DNA of 64,000 bases, taken from Pseudomonas sp. CCC3.1 (GTDB taxonomy: Bacteria > Pseudomonadota > Gammaproteobacteria > Pseudomonadales > Pseudomonadaceae). Positions 18,261 through 26,874 of the stretch are shown piece by piece (the first letter of the stretch is position 1; each line of letters starts with the position of its first letter). The notes under the pieces were generated by a model that was not told the origin of the DNA, ran no database searches, and saw only the letters and a program-made list of their open reading frames with translations. A program made the translations under genes and the position numbers. The DNA is taken from positions 4,344,501 through 4,408,500 of the forward strand of contig NZ_CP133778.1 in assembly GCF_034347405.1 (NCBI RefSeq), read 5' to 3'.

Positions 18261-18598
18261 TCCAGCGCTAACGCAGCATGTATTAATAGCCATGCAAATG
18301 ACGCGTCTGTCGCCAAACAGACGCGTACTGCGTCAGTGCATCGTTAAACCACCCAGCGATTTATCGACAGACGCCCTGCCCGCGCAGTCTAAGAAGTTTC
18401 GTCCGATTGAAAGCGACTGGGCCTGCCAAAGCACTTTAAACGTCCCACTTTCGGGCAAAAAAAATCATTCAATAGTGGCCAAATAAAAGCAGAACTCCTG
18501 AGTGTGGCTATAGTCAATTGGCTTAAGGCCCTAATGTTTAGGGCATATAACCGAGCCCGCAGACACCGGGCCTAACTGTGCACAAGGAGCTTTCCCCT
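18261..18598. other. Non-coding gap with one inverted repeat
   Basis: No supported gene is seen here. A 9-bp inverted repeat ACGCGTCTG/CAGACGCGT (18301-18309/18318-18326) may terminate the sfnB-like transcript. The promoter of the following small gene must lie near 18480-18560; no clear -35/-10 pair stands out. Confidence 0.6.
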
Positions 18599-18877
18599 AT
18601 GAAACGTACCGCACTTGCTGGTCTTTTTGTTTGCGCTGCAATGTTGGCCTCCCCGGTGTTTGCGGCAGAAGATCTGTGCCAGATCAACCTTCAGAAAATC
18701 AACGATGCCGTCGCGACGCTTAATGCGACCAGTGAGAACACCAAAGACGATATCAACGCCTTGGTCGAAAAGGCCAAAGGTGAACAAGCTGCTGGCAAAA
18801 CCGAAGATTGCATTGCGACATCAACCCTGGCACTGCAAAAACTGCAAAACCTCACCAAAGGCGGCGACGATAAGTAA
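18599..18877 (+). CDS. Small secreted protein of unknown function
   Basis: This 92-residue protein starts MKRTALAGLFVCAAMLASP after a good AAGGAG site. It has a classic Sec signal peptide with a likely cut after PVFA or the next Ala (residue 22 or 23). The mature part is about 70 residues, helical and charged, with two cysteines (LCQINLQ and EDCIATS) that could form a disulfide in the periplasm. The product is not recognised beyond a conserved Pseudomonas exported protein. It lies just upstream of ssrA and is probably monocistronic. Confidence 0.85.
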   Translation: MKRTALAGLFVCAAMLASPVFAAEDLCQINLQKINDAVATLNATSENTKDDINALVEKAKGEQAAGKTEDCIATSTLALQKLQNLTKGGDDK

Positions 18878-18950
18878 GCCCTTGAGGTTGGCCTTCTGCG
18901 CCGAATTGGCGTAGACTCCGCAAGCTTGCTGGTTACACACAGCAAGCATC

Positions 18951-19342
18951 GGGGCCGTTTAGGATTCGACGCCGGTTGCGAAACTCTAGGTGCATGCCGA
19001 GTTGGTAACAGAACTCGTAAATCCACTGTTGCAACTACTTATAGTTGCCAATGACGAAACCTACGAGGGTCAAGCTCTCGCAGCGTAAGCTGCCTTAGCC
19101 ATCCTCCTGGTGCCTTCGGGCCCAGCAATCACTAGGGGATGCCTGTAAACCTGAAGTGATTGTCATATAGAACAGGATCGCCGTGCAGTACGTTGTGGAC
19201 GAAGCGGCTAAAACTTACACAACTCGCCCAAAGCACCCTGCCCTTCGGGTCGCTGAGGGTTAACTTAATAGATACGGCTAAGCATGTAGTACCGACAGCG
19301 GAGTACTGGCGGACGGGGGTTCAAATCCCCCCGGCTCCACCA
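18951..19342 (+). ncRNA. ssrA: tmRNA (transfer-messenger RNA)
   Basis: The 392-base RNA starts GGGGCCGTTTAGGATTCGAC and ends with the tRNA-like TTCAAATCCCCCCGGCTCCACCA; the 5' GGGGCC and 3' GGCTCC arms pair as the acceptor stem. The tag frame, resume codon GCC at 19047, reads ANDETYEGQALAA and stops at 19086-19088. tmRNA with SmpB rescues stalled ribosomes and tags the product for proteolysis. The CCA is encoded. Its 3' end is the integration target of the adjacent island. Confidence 0.98.
19320..19342 (+). other. Presumed attL of the genomic island (ssrA 3' end)
   Basis: P4-type integrases recombine at the 3' ends of tRNA and tmRNA genes. Here the integrase start lies within 200 bases of the ssrA 3' end, which remains intact. 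The matching attR copy was not seen in the rest of the window. The exact crossover cannot be placed without it. Confidence 0.65.
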
Positions 19343-19455
19343 CTTCATCATCTAAAGACGTCCACGGACGTCTTTTTTTGTGCCTGAAATCCAGTAAATA
19401 CAGGGGTTTAGCGGCTATAGAGATCTCTAGAGCTTTTTGGAGTTCTAGCAATTTT

Positions 19456-19505
19456 GGTATTCCAAATGGTATTCCAAGCCATCTGGTGCTATTTTTTGGA
19501 ATACC
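19456..19505. repeat. GGTATTCCA repeats next to the integrase (arm-type sites)
   Basis: GGTATTCCA occurs at 19456-19464 and 19468-19476 with a 12-base period, and inverted at 19497-19505. They lie between ssrA and the integrase gene, where integrase arm sites or excisionase sites are expected. A similar 12-base-spaced pair is at 43577-43597. Confidence 0.6.
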
Positions 19506-19529
19506 AAAATGGTGTCAGAGGTAGCTCTC

Positions 19530-20786
19530 ATGCCTGCTCTAGCCCTTCGCCTCTCCGACCGCCAGCTCAAGGCAGTCAAGGCAAAAGACAAGGATTACGT
19601 CCTCAGCGATGGTGATGGCCTTCAGCTCCGAGTCAGGAGCAATGGCTCGATGCTGTGGAACTTCAACTACCGCGAGCCGGTAACCAAAAACCGTATCAAT
19701 ATGGGGCTGGGCACGTACCCAGAACTCTCACTAGCGAACGCCAGGAAAAAAGTGGTGGAAGCGCGCGAGCTGCTTGCACAAGGTATTGATCCCAAGGTGC
19801 AACGCAATGCACAGGACGAAGCCAAACGAGCGGAGACGGAACATACGTTCGAGAACGTGGCCACCGCCTGGTTCGAGCTAAAGAAGGACTCCGTCACGCC
19901 GGCGTACGCCGAAGACATTTGGCGATCGCTCACGCTGCACGTATTTCCAGACCTGAAAACAACGCCGCTCTCAAAAATTACCGCACCGATGGTCATCGAA
20001 CTGCTTCGCCCGATTGAGGCCAAAGGCAGTCTCGAGACAGTGAAGCGACTGAGCCAACGGCTCAACGAAATCATGACCTATGGGGTCAATTCAGGACTGA
20101 TCTTTGCGAACCCCCTCAGTGGCATTCGGGCGGTGTTCAAAAAACCCAGGAAAGAGAACATGGCCGCGCTACGACCTGACGAGCTTCCGGAGCTCATGAT
20201 GGAAATCGCGAATGCCAGCATCAAGCGAGTCACGCGCTGTCTGATCGAATGGCAGTTGCACACGATGACCCGCCCTGTCGAGGCAGCCACCACTCGGTGG
20301 GCAGACATCGATTTCGACAAACGCATTTGGACCATCCCACCAGAGCGCATGAAAAAGCGTCGCCCGCATACCATTCCGCTGACTGAACAGGCACTCGCGT
20401 TACTGGAGACACTCAAGACCCATAGCGGCCACAGAGAATACGTGTTCCCGGCAGATAGAAACCCGCGTACCCACGCCAACAGCCAGACCGCCAACATGGC
20501 GTTGAAACGCATGGGCTTTCAGGACCGCTTGGTCAGCCACGGCATGCGCTCCATGGCCAGCACCATCCTCAACGAGCATGGGTGGGATCCGGAGCTCATC
20601 GAAGTCGCACTGGCGCATGTCGACAAGGATGAAGTCCGTAGTGCCTACAACCGGGCGGACTACATCGAACGCCGGCGTCCGATGATGGCCTGGTGGAGTG
20701 AGTATATCCAGAAGGCGGCCACCGGCAGCCTGTCGGCATCTGCGATCAATCAAACCAGGGACCACAACGTCGTGCCGATACGGTGA
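19530..20786 (+). CDS. int: P4-type tyrosine integrase
   Basis: This 418-residue site-specific recombinase has the DUF4102 N-terminal arm-binding domain (LSDRQLKAVKAKDKDYVLSD, LQLRVRSNGS, NMGLGTYPELSLANARKK) and a core-binding domain. The catalytic domain has Arg in TMTRPVEAATTRW, H-x-x-R in SHGMRSMAS, His in ALAHVD and the Tyr nucleophile in YNRADY. It should insert and excise the island at the ssrA 3' end. The start MPALALRLSD at 19530 is chosen because AGAGG lies 8 bases upstream; the in-frame start at 19509 has none. Confidence 0.95.
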   Translation: MPALALRLSDRQLKAVKAKDKDYVLSDGDGLQLRVRSNGSMLWNFNYREPVTKNRINMGLGTYPELSLANARKKVVEARELLAQGIDPKVQRNAQDEAKRAETEHTFENVATAWFELKKDSVTPAYAEDIWRSLTLHVFPDLKTTPLSKITAPMVIELLRPIEAKGSLETVKRLSQRLNEIMTYGVNSGLIFANPLSGIRAVFKKPRKENMAALRPDELPELMMEIANASIKRVTRCLIEWQLHTMTRPVEAATTRWADIDFDKRIWTIPPERMKKRRPHTIPLTEQALALLETLKTHSGHREYVFPADRNPRTHANSQTANMALKRMGFQDRLVSHGMRSMASTILNEHGWDPELIEVALAHVDKDEVRSAYNRADYIERRRPMMAWWSEYIQKAATGSLSASAINQTRDHNVVPIR

Positions 20787-20846
20787 GCGCTCACCGGACG
20801 CTGCCGGTAACCGAGAATGACTCCCCAGATGGAGTGATGGTTGATT

Positions 20847-20925
20847 TGGCGACAGTGGCGACACCGGCGACAACCCGTGTAATACCTGGCCTGCAGCATG
20901 GCGACAAAAGTGGCGACTGTCGCCG
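20847..20925. repeat. Cluster of GGCGACA motifs
   Basis: GGCGACA or its near match occurs at least five times, once in inverted form (TGTCGCC at the end). The same motif, inverted, is clustered inside a coding region at 23270-23353. Confidence 0.55.
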
Positions 20926-20958
20926 TTGCAATCCTCGCTCTTGGAGCTTTTTCGGCCA

Positions 20959-21003
20959 AGCCCATGCAGGCGGGAAGGCTCCGCATTCCCACCTGCATGG
21001 GCT
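20959..21003. repeat. 18-bp inverted repeat
   Basis: The arms 20959-20976 and 20986-21003 (AGCCCATGCAGG at one end, CCTGCATGGGCT at the other) pair with one mismatch around a 9-base loop. There is no U-tract, so a simple terminator is not assured. Confidence 0.7.
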
Positions 21004-21361
21004 CACATTAAAAACCGACGAACGACCACCCGGCCATGGGAAACCACCGGTCTCCAAGGTCTTCCAGCATTACCGATTGGCGCAACAGTGCCCCCAAAAT
21101 GCTGTTGACCGCGAGCAGAACGAGCGTTACACCAGAGCCTTACAAGCGCTGTCCTCGACAGCACCCAGGTAGCCAGAACCTTTGAGTCTACGCCACACCG
21201 TGGTGGTTCACCCCCAAGTGCGATTAGCGTCCGGCAGCTCGTACGGTCACTACCCATGTGATGGATGCCTACTTCTAGCAGAGTGCCTACTGCGGCAACT
21301 CATCCCCCTACCCAGCTGTCCTGCAGCAACTTATCCGCTTGGCCATTTCTTGCGCCAACCT

Positions 21362-21397
21362 TGCGCCCGTCTCTTTCTCTCGAAAGAGACGGGCGCA
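21362..21397. repeat. Perfect 16-bp hairpin
   Basis: TGCGCCCGTCTCTTTC (21362-21377) and its exact reverse complement (21382-21397) surround the loop TCTC. The stem is too long and perfect to be chance. No T-run follows, and the function is unknown. Confidence 0.75.
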
Positions 21398-21817
21398 TCT
21401 CACACTGCTGCAGCCCGGCTCGCATGGGGCTTTGCGGCTTTCCACCTCGTGACAATCGGCGTGACAAACACCGAATGCTCACTCGCCACAGCGATGCCGA
21501 TGATGGTGCCGCAGCCCAAGGAATGGACTGCACCTGACTGACAGTCAGGCATGCCCCGGTCATCGCATCACTGCCTTCACCCGACTCTGGATCTCGCGGC
21601 ATTGGTCTCGTCAGCCAGCGCAGCCTCCACCCGCCCACGTCTTCGGAAGTGTTCAGGAGGCCAGATCATGAGATGCCCAAGCTCCCGGTCGTAAAGAGCC
21701 GCCAGTCCCGCGTCAGTGGACAACCCTCACAGGTCGCAGGGGCCTTGATCCCTGATAACACTCAACAACCGTGGCGGGATGAGTGAGGACGAAGTCGATA
21801 ATCTCAGGAGAATAGCG

Positions 21818-23218
21818 ATGCAACTGTGCGAAGCGTTCGAGCCACCACAACCATTGCTGGAATACCAGCAGGCGCCACTGCCCTACCCGGTCGAAGCACT
21901 CGGGGACCTGTTGGGCCCTGCGGTCGAACGACTGGCCGAGGTGATCGGCGTGCCCAGCGCCATGGCTGCACAATCGGTGCTGGCCAGCGCTGCCCTGGTG
22001 AGCCAGGGCCATGCCAATGCCCAACTCGATGGCCGAACCTATCCGCTGTCCCTCTACCTACTGACGGTGGCGTCCTCGGGTGATCGCAAAAGCGCAGTGG
22101 ATCACCTGGCACTGAAGGCGGCGCGCGACTGGGAACGACAGCAGTGGACCCTGTATGCGGAAAAGCTCAAAGCCTATCGCGCCGCTACCAGCATCATGGC
22201 CAAGCCCAAAACCTCAACGGATCGCGCTGAGTCGAAAGACGGTGAGCTGTCCGAGCCGGTACCGCCGAGACTGATCATTGCCGAGCCCACTATCGAGGCC
22301 CTGGTCAAAAGCCTGTGCCATGGCTTACCCAGCATGGGTTTGTTCAATGATGAAGGTGGCCAATTCTTGGGCAGCAGCACCATGAGCAAAGAGAATCTGC
22401 TCAAGGCAATCACCACCTTGTCGATGCTGTGGGATGGCAGCCCGATCGACAGGGCCCGCTCCATGGCCGGAGAAAGCCTGCGGGCCTATGATCGCCGCCT
22501 CAGCCTGCATCTGATGCTGCAGCCCTACCTGGCCAACCAGATTTTCAAAGATCCGGTGATCAATGGCCAAGGCATCCTCGGCCGTTGCCTGATCAGTTGG
22601 CCCGAGCGCCTGGCCGGCCAGCGGCTCTACAAGGCAATCGACCTGACCCGAGATCCCAAAGTCCAGCGCTACCAACAGCGGATCACCGCCCTGCTGCAAC
22701 AGCCCTGGTCGCTTCACCAGGATGGCTCACTCAATCCCGCCACGCTGGAGCTGACTCCCCGTGCCCGTCGTGCCTGGATTGATATTCACGACACCATCGA
22801 GTGCCAGTCTGGCGAGTTCGGCGAGCTTGCCGGCGTCCAGCCTGTCGCGAGCAAGGCCGCGGCGAATGTACTGCGTATCGCGGGCGTGTTGGCCATGGTT
22901 GAAGAGGCCAGTATGTTGGAGGAAGCACACATCCAGCGTGCCTCCACGCTGATGGATTACTACCTGGCCGAGATTCAGCGCCTGACCGAACAGGAGCCGG
23001 TCAATAGCCGACGCGAGGAATCGGATCGGCTGCTGCGCTGGCTGGTGCAGAAAGGCTGGACCCACTTCACCGTCCGCGACGTCAATCGTAACGGTCCTCG
23101 TTTTGCCCGAAAAAGTGCTGACCATACCGCCTCTTTATTCGTCGAGTTGATCACTCATCGCTGGCTGAGCAGCCGCGATGGAAGAACCTTCGAGGTCCGT
23201 CATGTTCCGCCTCAATGA
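21818..23218 (+). CDS. DUF3987 (YfjI-like) island protein
   Basis: This 466-residue protein belongs to the DUF3987/YfjI family found in P4-like and prophage-like islands. Recognised features are VIGVPSAMAAQSVLASAALV, the P-loop-like VASSGDRKSAVD and FNDEGGQFLGSSTMS. The family is thought to be a primase- or helicase-related ATPase, but the role is unproven. The start at 21818 was chosen because CAGGAG lies 7 bases upstream; an in-frame ATG at 21779 would add 13 residues. The next gene starts inside its last 17 bases. Confidence 0.85.
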   Translation: MQLCEAFEPPQPLLEYQQAPLPYPVEALGDLLGPAVERLAEVIGVPSAMAAQSVLASAALVSQGHANAQLDGRTYPLSLYLLTVASSGDRKSAVDHLALKAARDWERQQWTLYAEKLKAYRAATSIMAKPKTSTDRAESKDGELSEPVPPRLIIAEPTIEALVKSLCHGLPSMGLFNDEGGQFLGSSTMSKENLLKAITTLSMLWDGSPIDRARSMAGESLRAYDRRLSLHLMLQPYLANQIFKDPVINGQGILGRCLISWPERLAGQRLYKAIDLTRDPKVQRYQQRITALLQQPWSLHQDGSLNPATLELTPRARRAWIDIHDTIECQSGEFGELAGVQPVASKAAANVLRIAGVLAMVEEASMLEEAHIQRASTLMDYYLAEIQRLTEQEPVNSRREESDRLLRWLVQKGWTHFTVRDVNRNGPRFARKSADHTASLFVELITHRWLSSRDGRTFEVRHVPPQ

Positions 23219-23561
23219 CGCGGTGCGCCGCTACCAAGCGCAACATCAACCGCCGCCAGAATCACGACGTGTCGCCGCTTCTGTCGCCACCCTGTCGCCA
23301 CGCCCCAGGCCAGAAACGACGCGGGTTGTCGCCACTGTCGCCGCTGTCGCCACACCACCACTTGATCCTGCCTACCTCGTCCTGCTGATGGAACAACTGC
23401 GTGAGGAAGGGGCACTGCTGCTGCACTACAAAAATGCCCTCTTGATCCGCCCGACACACTGGCAGCAGCTGGACCGGCTCAGCCTCCACTGGAAAGCCCT
23501 GCTGCTCTTTCTGCAAACAAACGAAAACGGTGATGACGATGGCACTGGTCGGTCGGCGTGA
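23202..23561 (+). CDS. Small island protein of unknown function
   Basis: This 119-residue protein starts MFRLNDAVRRYQAQ, inside the end of the DUF3987 gene, so it is translationally coupled. Residues 25-55 are low complexity (VAASVATLSP, VVATVAAVATP), encoded by a run of GTCGCC repeats. The C-terminal half (LDPAYLVLLMEQLREEGALL, WKALLLFLQ) is helical. It is not recognised as a defined family. It overlaps the start of the following recombinase-like gene, so the three genes form one unit. Confidence 0.75.
   Translation: MFRLNDAVRRYQAQHQPPPESRRVAASVATLSPRPRPETTRVVATVAAVATPPLDPAYLVLLMEQLREEGALLLHYKNALLIRPTHWQQLDRLSLHWKALLLFLQTNENGDDDGTGRSA
23270..23353. repeat. GTCGCC repeat run
   Basis: About seven copies of TGTCGCC(A) lie inside the small gene and match, inverted, the cluster at 20847-20925. 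They may be protein-binding sites or a simple repeat expansion. Confidence 0.5.
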
Positions 23562-24519
23562 GGGTCGCAACTTTGGCTATGGCCGCCAGCTGAGCTACGC
23601 CGGCCCACAAGCGCTAAAGGATCTGTTTGCCGGTGGCCACTTCGCCACGGTCAAAGCGCATAGCGATCGCTGGCAAGCGTTCGTGCGTTGGTATCGGTCA
23701 GAGAATGGCCCCGGTTACAACGATGCGCGTCAGATCAATCGACGTACACTACAAGACTACGCCGCTTACCTGCGCCAGCAGATCCAGCAAGGTGAACTCT
23801 GCATCGCCACCGCGCAGAACCGCCTGAGCAGCGTCAACCGCACCCTCGCGGCGCTGCGCGGTGATCAGGATGTGAGGATCGCCAGCCCGAGCCAGGCGTT
23901 GGGACAGAAGCGCTCGACCGCACGCACCCGCGCCCCGGATGGCCAAGACCGCCAACAGGTGCGGCGAGTGTTTGAGGTGCTTGGCGAACGGCAACACGAG
24001 CGGGTGGCGGCGATTGTCCTGTTGGCCCGAGCAACCGGCATGCGCCTACGCGAAGCAATCCTGGCTGACCTGCCACGCTTGCACCGCGAAGCCGAACACT
24101 TAGGCCGCATCAACATCCAGGACGGCACCAAAGGCGGCCGCTCAGGCGCTTCAGCGCCGCGATGGGTCGTGGCCAATGAAGAGGTTAAGGCGGCACTGCT
24201 GTTGGCTCGTAAGGCGTCGCCGACCGGCAGCCGTAACTTGCTGGCCCGAGACGAAAGCTACGCCGCATTCCTGCATCAGACCGTGCTCCCCGCCCGCGAA
24301 ACGCTGCATGAACACGGGCTGAAGGGTTTCCATGAACTGCGAGCGGCCTACGCCTGCGAGCGTTACGAGCAGCTCACGGGCCACGCCGCACCGGTCAATG
24401 GTGGCCACTGCTATCGCATTGACCGCGACCTGGATCAACAGGTGCGCCAACAGATCAGCCTTGAACTCGGTCATAACCGGATCGATGTGGTTTCGGCCTA
24501 CATTGGAGGGAGAGCGTGA
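23539..24519 (+). CDS. Integrase-domain protein (tyrosine recombinase family)
   Basis: This 326-residue protein has an N-terminal SAM-like core-binding domain (KAHSDRWQAFVRWYRSENG) and a tyrosine-recombinase catalytic domain. Visible catalytic elements are Arg in ATGMRLREAILA, a His/Arg box in FHELRAAYACERY, His in LELGHNRIDVVSAYIGG and the terminal Tyr. It resembles the Integrase_1 group of Pseudomonas islands. It may assist island mobility or act on another site. GTG 23530 and ATG 23533 are alternative starts; ATG 23539 follows a GGTGA. Its end overlaps the next gene by GTGA. Confidence 0.85.
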   Translation: MALVGRREGRNFGYGRQLSYAGPQALKDLFAGGHFATVKAHSDRWQAFVRWYRSENGPGYNDARQINRRTLQDYAAYLRQQIQQGELCIATAQNRLSSVNRTLAALRGDQDVRIASPSQALGQKRSTARTRAPDGQDRQQVRRVFEVLGERQHERVAAIVLLARATGMRLREAILADLPRLHREAEHLGRINIQDGTKGGRSGASAPRWVVANEEVKAALLLARKASPTGSRNLLARDESYAAFLHQTVLPARETLHEHGLKGFHELRAAYACERYEQLTGHAAPVNGGHCYRIDRDLDQQVRQQISLELGHNRIDVVSAYIGGRA

Positions 24520-24842
24520 CCAAGCCCTTCGATATGGCGCTGTTCCTGAGCGGCGTCCTGACTGGCTCGACGACCACGCAGCAACGCCACCTGCGCCAAG
24601 CCCGAATCATGCAAGCGGCCATTCAACAACGATGGCAGCGAGACAATCCCTGGACCTGGCAGATCAAGCACGTGCGCTGGTTTCTCACTCAGTACCTGAA
24701 AGACCATTCCGATGCTACCCGGTATTACTATCGGCTCACCGCCCTATTGGTCTGGAAGCGATTAGGGAACGGCCAGAAAATTTCTGATCTGGCACCTCAA
24801 GATTACAGCTCCCTTCAGAGCAGACCAAGAGACCATAGGTAG
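24516..24842 (+). CDS. Small helical island protein, possibly truncated
   Basis: This 108-residue protein starts with GTG overlapping the previous stop (GTGA). The sequence is basic and helical (TTTQQRHLRQARIMQAAIQQ, WQIKHVRWFLTQYLK, YYYRLTALLVWKRLG). It may be a small DNA-binding partner of the recombinase. Its last 28 bases overlap the convergent qatC gene, and the C-terminal tail LQSRPRDHR is unlike the rest. The original 3' end may therefore have been replaced when the qat cargo was inserted. Confidence 0.65.
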   Translation: MTKPFDMALFLSGVLTGSTTTQQRHLRQARIMQAAIQQRWQRDNPWTWQIKHVRWFLTQYLKDHSDATRYYYRLTALLVWKRLGNGQKISDLAPQDYSSLQSRPRDHR

Positions 24843-26125
24843 TTTCTAACCTCTCCCATGCCTCTGCTGGCCACATCTATTAAATAATCACGAGACTGGC
24901 GGTGGAGTGGAAGCGGGCCGGATTGACGCACCCATTTCGCGACATCCTCTGCGGGCAATCTGCGGGCTGCCAGGATCATGGCCATCAGATCATCTCTGGC
25001 ATTCGCATCCCGAACTACTGAAGTCAGATCCGCTCCTCTGGCATGGTACGCGGTGCCGTCCGTCATTCCGGCAGCGTGGAACGAGGCGCGTCGGATGACG
25101 CACGGGACGCACTTACCACACTGCTGGTATGTCCGCTTCCACTTACCACACGATACCGTTTCCGATGCTAGGACCCTCAAGTTCGCTTGATCTAAACACC
25201 TAGAAAGCATCTCTCCCTTCGTCTGAAGCGCGTACGGATTCTCGACTCGTACAGGCAGGCCGACCGTATCCAGAATTTTTTGGAATAGGCCCAAAAAATG
25301 TGGGTGCGTCGTCCTAGTACTCAACGCGCCAATGCGGCGAGCAGTCATTGGAGGGTTCAGCGCAATGAGCCCGTTCTCGGGAACGAAAAGTTCTACTGGT
25401 GTGCCAGTGACTCGTAGCTGCGCCAGTGTGGCCCCAACCAGTGCACCATAAGCGAGGAAATTGAAGCTTCGAGTGCGCATCTGCACATCGGTTTTTCTCC
25501 CAGTCAAGGACACCGGATTTGCCACCGCAGCGAATCTTGAGACCTCCACCGGTAGATGATCCCGAACCATGATTTGCTTTTCCGAGTCACCTCGATATGC
25601 ATGACTTATCAACAATGGGCGTCTGCCCTCTGCTAATAAATTCAACGCTCCAATGCCGCTATCCATCCCCCCCGAGAACAAACTGACGCAATCGTGGCCG
25701 GCCATAACGGTGATGCGACCACGGTTCTGAGACGTGAGCTGTCTGGGTCCATCAGGCAATAGGATGATCTCCCAAAGATCGCCGCTTAAGAAATGCAGAG
25801 CCTTCTGTAAAAGCGGTATCGCGGCCTGCCAAAGTTGCGGATCAGCGATGGGGATGAATAAACGAAGGTCCCGGGCCCAACCATCATCAGCGTCTGCTTT
25901 ATCAACAAAAGTATCTGCGGCTGTTACGGCCATGGCTATAGTCAACAAATCGAACCCGGTTCTACTGACCGGAGCACCCAAACGCCTCACTGCAGCGCGA
26001 ACCGGCCCCCCTATAGAGCAAGTGCCCCGCGTCGGTGGGCGACTGCCGTACATCAGTACGGGAATTTCATTAGCCGTTTGCGAGCGAAGCTGATCAGCTT
26101 CGTGATGGAAAATGAGGTCTGTCAC
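24815..26125 (-). CDS. qatC: QatC, QueC-like protein of the Qat anti-phage system
   Basis: This 436-residue protein is related to 7-cyano-7-deazaguanine synthase. The PP-loop SGGMDSG is at 151-157. A zinc-type cysteine set (SCGKWKRTYQQCGKCVPC) lies in the C-terminal part, as in QueC. The upstream KAP ATPase and QatB identify it as QatC. The Qat system protects against phage; what QatC modifies is not established. The GTG at 26125 is taken as the start because it overlaps the qatB stop by four bases; ATG 26143 is an alternative. The usual fourth gene, qatD (TatD-type DNase), is absent: the next bases belong to the convergent integrase operon. Confidence 0.88.
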   Translation of the reverse strand: MTDLIFHHEADQLRSQTANEIPVLMYGSRPPTRGTCSIGGPVRAAVRRLGAPVSRTGFDLLTIAMAVTAADTFVDKADADDGWARDLRLFIPIADPQLWQAAIPLLQKALHFLSGDLWEIILLPDGPRQLTSQNRGRITVMAGHDCVSLFSGGMDSGIGALNLLAEGRRPLLISHAYRGDSEKQIMVRDHLPVEVSRFAAVANPVSLTGRKTDVQMRTRSFNFLAYGALVGATLAQLRVTGTPVELFVPENGLIALNPPMTARRIGALSTRTTHPHFLGLFQKILDTVGLPVRVENPYALQTKGEMLSRCLDQANLRVLASETVSCGKWKRTYQQCGKCVPCVIRRASFHAAGMTDGTAYHARGADLTSVVRDANARDDLMAMILAARRLPAEDVAKWVRQSGPLPLHRQSRDYLIDVASRGMGEVRNYLWSLGLL

Positions 26126-26874
26126 TCTTGGTATGCCTCCCATTCACTCCACACTTCGCGGATGGCGGCCATCTGAATCTTTTCAATTTGTTTGCTGGAG
26201 AGCGCTTTCAGACTGCCTCCCAACAAGGGACGCATGTGCTTGTCGGTCACCGATTCAACGAGAGAGTACAGTTCCTTCTCGGCCTGCTCGACTTGGCCAG
26301 GTGATTCAGCTTTTGCGAACGCATCGTTCGAATCGAGCACTACTTGTCCAAACACGCATTTGGTGACGTACACCAGCATCATCTGTACAAGCATCTCGTC
26401 AGTGATGCTCGCGAAATCAAACTCTTGGTAACCCTCTAGGCATTCAGAAAGCGCCTCGTTCATCGCAACCCGAACGCGATCAGAATCGCCGTCCTCGGTG
26501 GCAAGCGCCTGCACGATCATGTCGATAGCAATGTCCGTGTCCTGGCCGTTCAACGCAGCGAGATCCAGCCCCAGAGGGGAATGCCCTTCCCTCAATGTGG
26601 CCATCGCACCAAATAAGGCTCCACCGGCTCCGGCCATGGAGCCAAACCGGGCAGGTCCAATGCCACTGCCACCGGTTGCACCGCCTGCATAGCTGCTTAT
26701 CGCAGAGCGAAGGTAATCGCCGTCTCCTGTCGAGACGAATCTCCCCAGATTTGTGCGGAAGTCTTTAAATCGCTGCGGAGGAGCCTCGGGTACCTGCTGC
26801 CCATCGGTGTCCACCCACCCAGGCACAAATGGAGAATTACCCCCAGGCCCTTTGCTTGACGTAGAGGTTCCCAT
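26122..26874 (-). CDS. qatB: QatB of the Qat anti-phage system
   Basis: This 250-residue protein begins MGTSTSSKGPGGNSPFVPGW, the polar, glycine-rich start typical of QatB. It continues with a Gly/Ala-rich stretch (AISSYAGGATGGSGIGPARF) and a helical C-terminal half. No enzyme motif is visible; QatB is required for Qat defence but its role is unknown. Its start overlaps the qatA stop by one base (TAATG) and its end overlaps qatC, so the three are translated as a unit. Confidence 0.85.
   Translation of the reverse strand: MGTSTSSKGPGGNSPFVPGWVDTDGQQVPEAPPQRFKDFRTNLGRFVSTGDGDYLRSAISSYAGGATGGSGIGPARFGSMAGAGGALFGAMATLREGHSPLGLDLAALNGQDTDIAIDMIVQALATEDGDSDRVRVAMNEALSECLEGYQEFDFASITDEMLVQMMLVYVTKCVFGQVVLDSNDAFAKAESPGQVEQAEKELYSLVESVTDKHMRPLLGGSLKALSSKQIEKIQMAAIREVWSEWEAYQE

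Larger units (their letters stand above)
20787..21817. other. 1 kb non-coding stretch with strong hairpins
   Basis: No convincing gene is seen between the integrase and the DUF3987 gene; the small open frames have no recognisable protein character. The stretch holds a cluster of GGCGACA repeats (20847-20925), an 18-bp hairpin (20959-21003) and a perfect 16-bp hairpin (21362-21397). Such regions in satellite-like islands can hold replication origins, small RNAs or packaging sites; which applies here is unknown. Confidence 0.6.

Noticed and set aside
20847..20925. GGCGACA cluster as a CRISPR array
   Set aside because: Units are too short, spacing is irregular and there are no unique spacers or cas genes nearby.
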